Origin: Pseudomonadota bacterium
Lineage (GTDB): Bacteria > Pseudomonadota > Gammaproteobacteria > Burkholderiales > Gallionellaceae
Length of the DNA stretch: 5,633 nucleotides
Direction of reading: 5' to 3'
Assembly (NCBI GenBank): GCA_021783525.1
Contig: JAJXTT010000047.1
Span: 3,332 to 8,964, forward strand
The translations under genes and the position numbers were made by a program. Under the pieces are notes generated by a model that had not been told where the DNA came from, made no database searches, and was given only the letters and a program-made list of their open reading frames with translations. Numbering within the stretch: position 1 is the stretch's first letter; each line of letters opens with the position of its first letter. Positions 1 through 5,633 of this stretch are shown here, piece by piece.

Positions 1-1230
1 CTGGTCGTGCCGCTGTCGCAGCATATCGGCAAAGCAGCGGTGTGCTGTGTGCAGGTCGGGCAGGAAGTATTGCGCGGCCAGGTCATCGCCACCGCGGACG
101 GGTTCGTGTCCCTGCCGGTCCATGCACCCGCCACCGGTGTGGTGGAAGCCATCGGCCTGATGCCCGCCGCCAACGGCAAGATGGTGGACTCCATCACCAT
201 CCGTGTCTACGAGGCCGACGGCCAGGAAGTGCAGGTGCGCGCGCCACTCGATGTCGATTCACTGGACCAGAAAGGCCTGCTGGAGGCGATCCAGCATACG
301 GGCATCTCCGGACTGGGCGGCGCGACGTTCCCTGCGCACGTGAAACTCAGCGTGCCGCCGGATACCGTGATCGACACCATGGTGGTGAACGGCGCGGAAT
401 GCGAACCGTTCCTGACCTGCGACCACCGCATCATGGTGGAGCGTACGCAGGACCTGATGCGCGGCATCCGCATCGCCATGAAGGCCAGCGGTGCGCCGCG
501 CACCGTGATCGGCGTCGAGGACAACAAGCCGGATGCCATCGCCGCGATCGAGGCTGCGCTGCCGGCCGACGGCAGCATCACGGTGAAGGCGCTGGAGACC
601 AAGTATCCGCAGGGAGCCGAAGACACCATCATCTACGCGCTGCTCGGACGCGAGATACCGGCGGGGGAGCGTCCCGCCTCCATCGGTGTGCTGGTCAACA
701 ACGTGATGACACTGGCCTATCTCGGGCGCTTGCTGCCGGCCGGGGAAGGGCTGGTCGAGCGCGTCCTCACCGTGGCCGGTCCGGCGGTGGAACGCCCCGG
801 CAATTATGTCGTGCCGATCGGTACGCCGCTGCGCTTCCTGCTGGAACAGGTCGGCGCGCGCAGCAGCGCAAGCGAGGTCATCCTCGGCGGGCCGATGATG
901 GGCATGACCATCTCGTCGCTCGATGTGCCCGTCACCAAAGGGACTTCCGGCGTGCTCGCATTCGGAAAAGGGCAACTGCCGGCAGAAACACAGCGCACCT
1001 ATTCCTGCATCAAATGCGGCGAATGCCTCAAGGTCTGCCCGAAGTTCCTCAACCCGTCGCAACTGGGATTGCTGGCTGCCAAACGCGAATATGAACTGAT
1101 GGCGGAGCGCTACAACCTGGACCGCTGCTTCGAATGCGGTTGCTGCAGTTATGTCTGTCCCTCGCATATTCCATTGGTGCAGCAGTTCCGCATCGCCAAG
1201 GCGCTTAACCGTAAAAAGGCCACCGTATGA
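1..1230 (+). CDS. rnfC: RnfC, NADH-binding Fe-S/FMN subunit of the Rnf complex (5' partial)
   Basis: Peripheral cytoplasmic subunit of the Rnf complex, where NAD(H) exchanges electrons through FMN and Fe-S clusters. The frame is open from base 1, so the GTG at 7 is probably internal and a few tens of N-terminal residues are missing. Counting the codon at base 1 as residue 1: a barrel-sandwich (lipoyl-like) N-terminal region with PLSQHIG opens the sequence; a NuoF-like Rossmann/FMN region follows with GLGGATFP (104-111), VVNGAECEP (128-136) and YPQGAED (202-208); then an SLBB-like region containing GGPMMG (296-301). Two ferredoxin-type CxxCxxCxxxCP motifs use C336/C339/C342/C346 and C376/C379/C382/C386, each fit for a [4Fe-4S] cluster; C381 is an extra cysteine. 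The protein ends about 23 residues after the last cysteine, so it is the short form without the long repetitive C-terminal tail of E. coli RsxC. Its stop overlaps the rnfD start by four bases. Confidence 0.97.
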   Translation: MVVPLSQHIGKAAVCCVQVGQEVLRGQVIATADGFVSLPVHAPATGVVEAIGLMPAANGKMVDSITIRVYEADGQEVQVRAPLDVDSLDQKGLLEAIQHTGISGLGGATFPAHVKLSVPPDTVIDTMVVNGAECEPFLTCDHRIMVERTQDLMRGIRIAMKASGAPRTVIGVEDNKPDAIAAIEAALPADGSITVKALETKYPQGAEDTIIYALLGREIPAGERPASIGVLVNNVMTLAYLGRLLPAGEGLVERVLTVAGPAVERPGNYVVPIGTPLRFLLEQVGARSSASEVILGGPMMGMTISSLDVPVTKGTSGVLAFGKGQLPAETQRTYSCIKCGECLKVCPKFLNPSQLGLLAAKREYELMAERYNLDRCFECGCCSYVCPSHIPLVQQFRIAKALNRKKATV

Positions 1231-2261
1231 GCATAGAGTTACGTACCTCGCCCCATCAGCACAGCGGGCGCGATGTCCCCGTGATCATGCGCAACGTGGT
1301 GTATTCGCTGTTGCCGATCTGCGCGTTTTCCATCTGGCAATACGGACTGTCGGCCGCGGCGCTGATACTGGTCGTTACGCTGGCCTGCCTGGCGGCGGAG
1401 CGTATCAACAACATGATCAGGGACAACGGGAATTCGTTGTCCGACTGGAGTGCGGTCATCACCGGCGTGCTGCTGGCGTTGACCTTGCCACCTTCCTTTC
1501 CGTTATGGATGGGCGCGGTGGCCGGCTTTGCGGCAGTCTGGCTGGGCAAATCGCTGTTCGGCGGCCTGGGGCAGAACCCGTTCAATCCGGCGCTGATCGG
1601 CCGTGCCTTCGTGCAGGCCGCATTCCCCACCGCGATCAGCACTTGGGTGCCCGCCTATATGCCGCACCGCTTCGGCGAATTCATTCCGTCGTCGCTGACC
1701 GCGCCGTTCATGGTGCCGCCGGAAATCGCGCTCTGGGTCAAGCAGCAGGGCATGGACGCTTTTACCGGCGCGACGCCGCTGGCGCGCTGGAAATTCGAGA
1801 ACATCACCGCCTCGTCCATGGATTTCCTGACCGGGAACATCACGGCCAGCGCGGGCGAGACGTCGGCGATCCTGATCCTGATCTGCGGCCTGTATCTGGC
1901 GTTCCGGAAGTTCCTCGACTGGCGCATCCCGGTCGCGGTCCTGGGCAGCGCGATGCTGCTGGCCTGGGTCTTCCATTTCGCGCAACCGGCACGCTATCCC
2001 ACGCCGACCTTCGTGCTGCTGTCCGGCGGGCTCATGCTGGGCGCGTGGTTCATGGCGACCGACATGGCGACTTCGCCCGTCACGCCGCGCGGCATCTGGC
2101 TGTACGGCGCGCTGATCGGCGTCCTGACCGTGGTGATCCGCTATTTCGGCGGCCTGACCGAGGGCGTGATGTACGCCATCCTGATCGCCAATGCAACTTC
2201 GTCCTTGCTGGACCAGTTCAATCAGCCGCGCATACTCGGCGGCAAACGAGGTAAATCATGA
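1227..2261 (+). CDS. rnfD: RnfD, membrane subunit with covalent FMN
   Basis: Integral membrane subunit of Rnf, homologous to NqrB; it carries a flavin and is thought to be part of the ion path. The 344-residue length is normal for the family. Seen in the sequence: the N-terminal SPHQHSGRDV region (8-17), many hydrophobic segments (roughly 24-58, 74-110, 213-229, 234-252, 262-280, 290-328), the conserved GLGQNPFNPALIGRAF stretch (113-128), and WFMATDMATSPVTPRG (274-289). The flavinylation motif is DAFTGATPLA at 177-186, with T183 the predicted phosphoester attachment site for FMN; attachment would need an ApbE-type flavin transferase, which is not in this window. The start is ATG at 1227, overlapping the rnfC stop as ATGA, with an AAAAAGG ribosome-binding sequence at 1213-1219, seven bases upstream. 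Confidence 0.97.
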   Translation: MSIELRTSPHQHSGRDVPVIMRNVVYSLLPICAFSIWQYGLSAAALILVVTLACLAAERINNMIRDNGNSLSDWSAVITGVLLALTLPPSFPLWMGAVAGFAAVWLGKSLFGGLGQNPFNPALIGRAFVQAAFPTAISTWVPAYMPHRFGEFIPSSLTAPFMVPPEIALWVKQQGMDAFTGATPLARWKFENITASSMDFLTGNITASAGETSAILILICGLYLAFRKFLDWRIPVAVLGSAMLLAWVFHFAQPARYPTPTFVLLSGGLMLGAWFMATDMATSPVTPRGIWLYGALIGVLTVVIRYFGGLTEGVMYAILIANATSSLLDQFNQPRILGGKRGKS

Positions 2262-2938
2262 GCGACACCCAAGAGATCAATACGCCGAGCTTCGCGATGG
2301 TGCGCACGCTGGGGATGGTGTCGGTCATCTGCGGCATCATCATCGTCGGCGTCTACCAATTCACGCTGCCGGCAGTGAATGCCAACAAGAAACTGGCGCT
2401 GGAAAGGCAGGTGTTCAAGGTGCTGCCGAACGCCCGGAAAGTGGTGCCTTATTTTGCGACCACCGGCGGGATCGCCGTTGCCGAGGATACAGACAAGGCG
2501 CCCGCCGGATCAGTGGTCTTTTATGCGGTGTACGACGCCGCGGACAAACTGGCCGGCATCGCCGCCGAAGCGTCATCCTCCGGTTACGCAGACCAGGTGC
2601 GCATACTCTATGCCTACGACGTAGCCAAGCAGGCCATCACCGGCATCGGCGTCATCTCCATGCGCGAAACCCCCGGCATCGGAGACAAGATACTCACAGA
2701 CAAGGCATTCCTGCAGAACTTCGAGGCGCTGGATGTGCATCTGTCGGCCGACCTGCAGGGCCTGGCAAACGCGGTGAAGACGGTCAAGCATGGCACCAAG
2801 ACGAATCCCTGGCAGATCGACGCCATCGCCGGCGCGACCGTGACGTCGAAGGCGGTGGGCAGGGGCATCAACGAATCCGCACAGAACCTGTTGCCGAAGC
2901 TCGTTCCGCATCTTGATAAATTAAGGAACCCATCATGA
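2258..2938 (+). CDS. rnfG: RnfG, FMN-binding subunit
   Basis: Membrane-anchored flavin subunit of Rnf, homologous to NqrC; in the family the FMN domain faces the periplasm and relays electrons through covalently bound FMN. The protein has 226 residues, slightly longer than is typical. A single N-terminal membrane span lies at about 18-36. The soluble FMN-binding domain shows a GYADQVRILYAYD stretch (109-121) and the family signature ETPGIGDKI (137-145). The flavinylation motif reads DAIAGATVTS (188-197), with T194 the predicted FMN-carrying residue; the usual Ser/Thr before GAT is Ala here. The start is ATG at 2258, overlapping the rnfD stop, with GAGG at 2248-2251 as ribosome-binding site. 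The last codons overlap the rnfE start. Confidence 0.96.
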   Translation: MSDTQEINTPSFAMVRTLGMVSVICGIIIVGVYQFTLPAVNANKKLALERQVFKVLPNARKVVPYFATTGGIAVAEDTDKAPAGSVVFYAVYDAADKLAGIAAEASSSGYADQVRILYAYDVAKQAITGIGVISMRETPGIGDKILTDKAFLQNFEALDVHLSADLQGLANAVKTVKHGTKTNPWQIDAIAGATVTSKAVGRGINESAQNLLPKLVPHLDKLRNPS

Positions 2939-3570
2939 GTACACCTTCCAGTTTCGACGAATTCCTGGACGGACTCTGGAAACAGAATCCGATCTTTGTC
3001 ATGGTGCTGGGCATGTGCCCGACGCTTGCAGTCACGGTGTCGGCGGTGAATGCCATCTCCATGGGGCTGGCCACCACCTTCGTGCTGGGAACCTCGTGCC
3101 TGCTGGTGTCGCTGCTGCGCCATGCCATCCCCAAGCAGGTGCGCATCGCCAGTTATATCGTCATCATCGCCACCTTCGTCACCGTGGTCGACTATGCGAT
3201 CCAGGCGATCAGTCTCGATCTTTACGAGGCACTCGGCGCCTACATCAAGCTGATCGTGGCCAACTGCATCCTGCTTGGCCGGGCTGAAGCGCACGCCGCG
3301 AAGAATCCGCCGCTGCCCGCCACGACCAATGCGATCGGCATGGGGCTCGGGTTCACGCTGGGCCTGTTCCTGATCGGTTGCGTGCGCGAGATCCTCGGTG
3401 CGGGCAAGCTGTTCGGTGTGGCCTTGTTCGGAGATCACTTCCAGCCCTGGGTGGTGATGGTGTTGCCGCCGGGCGGGTTCTTCGTGCTGGGCTTCTGGCT
3501 CATCACCATCGCCGCGTTCCGCCACTTCAACAAGAAACGCAACGCACAACTGCAAGGAGCTCAGCCATGA
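2935..3570 (+). CDS. rnfE: RnfE, membrane subunit sharing the intramembrane Fe-S centre
   Basis: Integral membrane subunit homologous to NqrD. In Na+-NQR structures the NqrD/NqrE pair holds an iron-sulfur centre within the membrane through two cysteines from each protein, and RnfE/RnfA are their counterparts. The 211-residue protein has about six hydrophobic segments (roughly 18-36, 40-62, 70-92, 103-117, 132-152, 173-195). The two key cysteines are present: C28 in LGMCPTLAV (25-33) and C111 in IVANCILLGRAEAHA (107-121). The C-terminal tail is basic (RHFNKKR), in line with a cytoplasmic end. The start is ATG at 2935, overlapping the rnfG stop, with AAGGAA at 2923-2928 six bases upstream. It is related to RnfA two motifs over, but the LPPGGFF segment (177-183) and the length separate RnfE from RnfA. 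Confidence 0.96.
   Translation: MSTPSSFDEFLDGLWKQNPIFVMVLGMCPTLAVTVSAVNAISMGLATTFVLGTSCLLVSLLRHAIPKQVRIASYIVIIATFVTVVDYAIQAISLDLYEALGAYIKLIVANCILLGRAEAHAAKNPPLPATTNAIGMGLGFTLGLFLIGCVREILGAGKLFGVALFGDHFQPWVVMVLPPGGFFVLGFWLITIAAFRHFNKKRNAQLQGAQP
3554..3559 (+). promoter_or_regulatory. Ribosome-binding site that fixes the rnfA start
   Basis: AAGGAG lies seven bases before the ATG at 3567. The rnfA frame is open well upstream into rnfE, which allows a longer reading from an ATG at 3378. This strong site, the ATGA overlap with the rnfE stop and the fit to family length all favour 3567 as the true start. Confidence 0.85.
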
Positions 3571-4154
3571 ACAACGATTCCGTTGCCAATATCCTGCTGA
3601 CCACCATCCTGCCCGGCAATTTCGTGCTGGCGATGTTCCTGGGCATGTGTCCGTTCCTGGGCGTCTCGCAAAAGCTCAGCACTGCCGTGCCGATGGGCAT
3701 CGCGACCGCTTTCGTGATCCTGGTGGCCTCGGTCTCCGCCTACTTCCTGAACATGGTACTGGTGCATTTCCATCTCGAGTTCCTCAGCGTGATCACTTTC
3801 ATCACGGTCATCGCCTGTGCCGTGCAGCTGGTCGAGATGTTCGTGAAAAAGACATTTCCCGAACTGTTCCGGCAACTGGGCATCTATCTTCCGCTGATCA
3901 CTACCAACTGCGCGGTGCTCGGCGTCGCCCTGTTCCAGACCGCCCGTCATTACAACTTCGCGCAGTCGCTGGCCTATAGCATCGGCGGCGGCATGGGTTT
4001 CACGCTGGCGCTGATACTGATGGCTGGGGTGCGCGAACGCATGCAACTCTCCAATGTGCCGACGCTGGTGCAGGGCGCAGCGCTCAGCGTGGTGATAGGC
4101 GGCCTATTGTCCCTGTCATTCATGGGCTTTTCCGGTATCGGGGGTGGGGAATGA
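3567..4154 (+). CDS. rnfA: RnfA, membrane subunit paired with RnfE
   Basis: Integral membrane subunit homologous to NqrE and an inverted-topology paralogue of RnfE; together they are expected to hold the intramembrane iron-sulfur centre of the complex. Starting at ATG 3567 the protein has 195 residues, the normal family length. It is almost entirely hydrophobic, with about six spans (roughly 12-33, 40-63, 70-93, 104-126, 133-155, 168-188). Signature motifs are NFVLAMFLGMCPFLGVS (18-34, cysteine C28), LPLITTNCAVLGVALF (108-123, cysteine C115), GGGMGFTLALILMAGVRER (140-158) and the C-terminal LSFMGFSGI (183-191). In the common gammaproteobacterial order rnfA comes first; here it is the last recognised subunit. 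Its stop overlaps the start of the small downstream gene as ATGA. Confidence 0.97.
   Translation: MNNDSVANILLTTILPGNFVLAMFLGMCPFLGVSQKLSTAVPMGIATAFVILVASVSAYFLNMVLVHFHLEFLSVITFITVIACAVQLVEMFVKKTFPELFRQLGIYLPLITTNCAVLGVALFQTARHYNFAQSLAYSIGGGMGFTLALILMAGVRERMQLSNVPTLVQGAALSVVIGGLLSLSFMGFSGIGGGE
4140..4149 (+). promoter_or_regulatory. G-rich, non-canonical ribosome-binding region of the 59-residue gene
   Basis: The bases before the ATG at 4151 are five G, one T, then four G and an A. There is no AGGAG core, unlike the other starts in the operon. The five-G run at 4140-4144 could pair with the CCUCC of 16S rRNA through one G-U wobble at a six-base spacing. Initiation may rely mostly on ribosomes terminating on rnfA at the overlapping TGA. 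Confidence 0.45.
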
Positions 4155-4330
4155 TCTATCTTTATACCATCGGCTTGCTGCTCTTTGTCCTGCTGGCGTT
4201 CGTGCTGGTGCAGTCCGCCGCCAACTGGTTCGCGCATCGCCATCCGGAATTCGGCGCGGCGCGCAGAATGGGCGAGGGGTGCTGCGGCAAATGTTCCGGC
4301 GACACGTGCGAAAACAACAAGAATCACTAA
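4151..4330 (+). CDS. Small membrane protein with cysteine-rich C-terminus, possible Rnf accessory or maturation factor
   Basis: A 59-residue reading frame starts at ATG 4151, overlapping the rnfA stop as ATGA, and ends with TAA at 4328-4330. I do not recognise it as a named family with certainty. It has one N-terminal membrane span (about residues 3-22, rich in Leu, Val and Phe), a short basic linker with His and Arg (FAHRH at 27-31, ARR at 37-39), and a cysteine cluster GCCGKCSGDTC (43-53: C44, C45, C48, C53), then a polar tail. The basic linker predicts a periplasmic N-terminus and cytoplasmic cysteines. Known proteins of this build include NqrM (DUF539), a single-span four-cysteine protein needed to mature Na+-NQR, and FeoB-associated cysteine-rich membrane proteins. 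The C-x2-C-x4-C spacing also equals the first Fe-S motif of RnfB. Operon position, translational coupling and likely metal binding support a role in assembling or serving the Rnf complex; the exact function is inference. Confidence 0.8.
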   Translation: MIYLYTIGLLLFVLLAFVLVQSAANWFAHRHPEFGAARRMGEGCCGKCSGDTCENNKNH

Positions 4331-4356
4331 CATGTGAGTATGTCTCATAATATAAT
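4327..4356 (+). promoter_or_regulatory. Candidate sigma-70 promoter for ppsA
   Basis: A perfect TATAAT -10 box lies at 4351-4356, in the only sizeable gap of the window. An 18-base spacer upstream leads to CTAACA at 4327-4332, which matches TTGACA at four of six positions and overlaps the stop of the small gene. Transcription would start near 4363, giving a leader of about 50 bases before ppsA. The -35 is weak, so an activator may be involved; none is visible. Confidence 0.5.
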
Positions 4357-4411
4357 CCCTGCCGCAAAATCCGGCGCCTACCAACCGAAGTCAAAACAAC
4401 AGGAGTAGTTC

Positions 4412-5633
4412 ATGCACCCCTACGTCATTCCCTTCCAGTCTCTGGGCCTTGCAGATATCCCGGAGGTGGGAGGAAAGAACGCGTCGCTCGGCGAAATGAT
4501 TTCTAACCTGAGTTCGTCGGGCGTGAATGTGCCCGGCGGGTTTGCCACCACGGCGCAGGCGTATCGCGATTTCCTGGCGAATGACGGACTGGACAAACGT
4601 ATCGAACAGGCGCTGGTTACGCTGAACGTGGAAGATGTCACGGCGCTGGCGGAAGCCGGGCGCATGATACGCAGCTGGATCGTCGAGGCGCCGTTGCCGA
4701 AGCGCCTGGAAGACGAGATTCGTACGCACTACGCAAAACTTTCCGCCGAAGGCGAAGGCAGTTTCGCGGTGCGCTCCTCGGCCACGGCGGAAGACTTGCC
4801 GGATGCGTCGTTCGCCGGCCAGCAGGAGACTTTCCTCAACATCCAGGGCATCGACAACATCCTGCACGCGATACGCGAAGTGTTCGCGTCGCTGTATAAC
4901 GACCGCGCCATCTCCTATCGCGTGCACAAGGATTTCACGCATGCCGACGTGGCGCTGTCGGCGGGCGTGCAGCGCATGGTGCGTTCGGATCTGGGGGCGT
5001 CCGGCGTGCTGTTCACGCTGGATACTGAATCCGGCTTTCGCGATGCGGTGTTCGTCACTTCCTCCTTCGGTCTGGGCGAGATGGTGGTGCAGGGTGCGGT
5101 CAATCCGGACGAGTTCTATGTGCACAAGCCGCAGCTGGCAGCTGGCTTCCCGGCAGTCATCCGCCGCAGCCTGGGTTCCAAACAGCAACGCATGGTGTTC
5201 GACGAGCAGCGTTCCGCCGGGCGCTCCACCCGTATCGAGCCGGTGCCGGTGGCGGACCAGCAGCGCTTCTCCCTGAGCGATGCGGACGTGCTGCAGCTGG
5301 CGCGCTACGCCGTCTCCATTGAGAAGCATTATGGCCGTCCGATGGATATCGAATGGGGCAAGGACGGTATCGACGGCAAGCTGTACATCCTGCAGGCGCG
5401 CCCCGAGACGGTGAAGTCGAACGCGGGCAGCGGCGGTACCGAAAAGTACCGCCTGCAACAGCGCGGCGACGTGCTGGTCGAAGGCCGCGCAATCGGGCAG
5501 AAGATCGGCACGGGCCGCGTGCGCATCGTCGCCAGCACGGCCGAGATGGACAAGGTGCAGGCGGGCGACGTGCTGGTCACCGACATGACCGACCCGAACT
5601 GGGAGCCGGTGATGAAGAAGGCTTCCGCGATCA
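4412..5633 (+). CDS. ppsA: Phosphoenolpyruvate synthase, N-terminal half (3' partial)
   Basis: PEP synthase (pyruvate, water dikinase) converts pyruvate, ATP and water to PEP, AMP and phosphate in the cytoplasm, feeding gluconeogenesis. The start is ATG at 4412 with AGGAG at 4401-4405, six bases upstream; the frame stays open to the window end, giving 407 of the roughly 790 residues usual for the family. The PPDK-type ATP-grasp domain spans about 5-335, with VGGKNASLGEM (19-29), FAVRSSATAEDLPDASFAGQ (118-137), GLGEMVVQGAVNPDEFYV (220-237), and DIEWGKDG (312-319) followed by LYILQARPETV (324-334). The swivelling phosphohistidine domain begins about 350, and LVTDMTDPNWEPVMKKASAI (388-407) is the segment that normally leads into the catalytic TCHA loop, which lies just beyond the window. 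The pattern fits PpsA better than pyruvate phosphate dikinase, whose N-terminal region differs. It is separated from the rnf genes by 81 bases with its own likely promoter. Confidence 0.96.
   Translation, partial: MHPYVIPFQSLGLADIPEVGGKNASLGEMISNLSSSGVNVPGGFATTAQAYRDFLANDGLDKRIEQALVTLNVEDVTALAEAGRMIRSWIVEAPLPKRLEDEIRTHYAKLSAEGEGSFAVRSSATAEDLPDASFAGQQETFLNIQGIDNILHAIREVFASLYNDRAISYRVHKDFTHADVALSAGVQRMVRSDLGASGVLFTLDTESGFRDAVFVTSSFGLGEMVVQGAVNPDEFYVHKPQLAAGFPAVIRRSLGSKQQRMVFDEQRSAGRSTRIEPVPVADQQRFSLSDADVLQLARYAVSIEKHYGRPMDIEWGKDGIDGKLYILQARPETVKSNAGSGGTEKYRLQQRGDVLVEGRAIGQKIGTGRVRIVASTAEMDKVQAGDVLVTDMTDPNWEPVMKKASAI

Noticed and set aside
7..9. GTG at 7 as the real rnfC start
   Set aside because: The frame is open to base 1 and the PLSQHIG segment is normally preceded by a few tens of residues in RnfC, so the gene most likely begins outside the window.
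259..1167. 302-codon minus-strand frame opposite rnfC, and similar frames opposite rnfD, rnfE and rnfA
   Set aside because: They are antisense shadows of recognised Rnf subunits with low-complexity composition and no domain signature.
1151..2254. 367-codon plus-strand frame overlapping rnfD
   Set aside because: It is the +1 shadow of rnfD; the translation is Arg/Gly/Ala-rich, whereas the rnfD frame gives a textbook RnfD with all motifs.
3378..3566. Upstream extension of rnfA from the ATG at 3378
   Set aside because: The extra 63 residues overlap rnfE out of frame and look like shadow sequence; the start at 3567 has AAGGAG and gives the normal RnfA length.
4361..4375. GCCG/CGGC inverted repeat as a transcription terminator after the rnf cluster
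   Set aside because: The stem is only four base pairs with a seven-base loop and is not followed by a T-run. A second small hairpin, TGAG/CTCA at 4335-4347, is equally weak.
4391..5458. Long 355-codon frame on the minus strand opposite ppsA
   Set aside because: It lies fully antisense to a clear PpsA sequence, and its translation is rich in Arg, His and Gln with no recognisable motif. Long antisense frames are expected in GC-rich codon-biased DNA.
1..5633. Mobile elements, CRISPR arrays, tRNA or rRNA genes
   Set aside because: Nearly the whole window is occupied by continuous recognised coding sequence; I saw no direct repeats, transposase fragments or RNA gene signatures.

Overview
The window is a GC-rich, tightly packed stretch of bacterial DNA, coding on the + strand throughout. 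It holds most of an Rnf operon, the membrane ferredoxin:NAD+ oxidoreductase complex, followed by the start of a phosphoenolpyruvate synthase gene. Protein style, GC content and the PpsA sequence suggest a proteobacterium, perhaps a betaproteobacterium of the Nitrosomonadales/Gallionellaceae kind. That placement is an impression from sequence style; there is no marker gene to prove it.

Layout: (1) 1-1230, rnfC, missing its 5' end. (2) 1227-2261, rnfD. (3) 2258-2938, rnfG. (4) 2935-3570, rnfE. (5) 3567-4154, rnfA. (6) 4151-4330, a 59-residue membrane protein with a cysteine-rich tail, a type of small gene easily missed. (7) 4331-4411, an 81-base gap with a consensus -10 box. (8) 4412 to the window end, the first 407 codons of ppsA, stopping just before its catalytic histidine region. 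The gene order is C-D-G-E-A. rnfB, the ferredoxin-facing Fe-S subunit, is not in the window and may lie upstream of rnfC.

How the parts work together: RnfC (NADH/FMN site plus two [4Fe-4S] clusters) and the unseen RnfB sit on the cytoplasmic side. RnfD and RnfG each carry a covalent FMN on a threonine in a GAT motif. RnfA and RnfE are inverted-topology paralogues whose paired cysteines hold an iron-sulfur centre inside the membrane. Electron flow between ferredoxin and NAD(H) through these parts is coupled to ion transport. All five junctions inside the cluster, including rnfA to the small gene, are four-base ATGA stop/start overlaps, so the small gene is built into the operon as firmly as the known subunits.

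The main point of interest is the small gene. It has one N-terminal membrane span and four cysteines near the C-terminus (C44, C45, C48, C53). Its architecture recalls NqrM, the small factor needed to mature the related Na+-NQR complex, and its C-x2-C-x4-C spacing also matches the first Fe-S motif of RnfB. It is a candidate Rnf maturation factor or accessory subunit; this is inference from architecture and position, not demonstrated homology.
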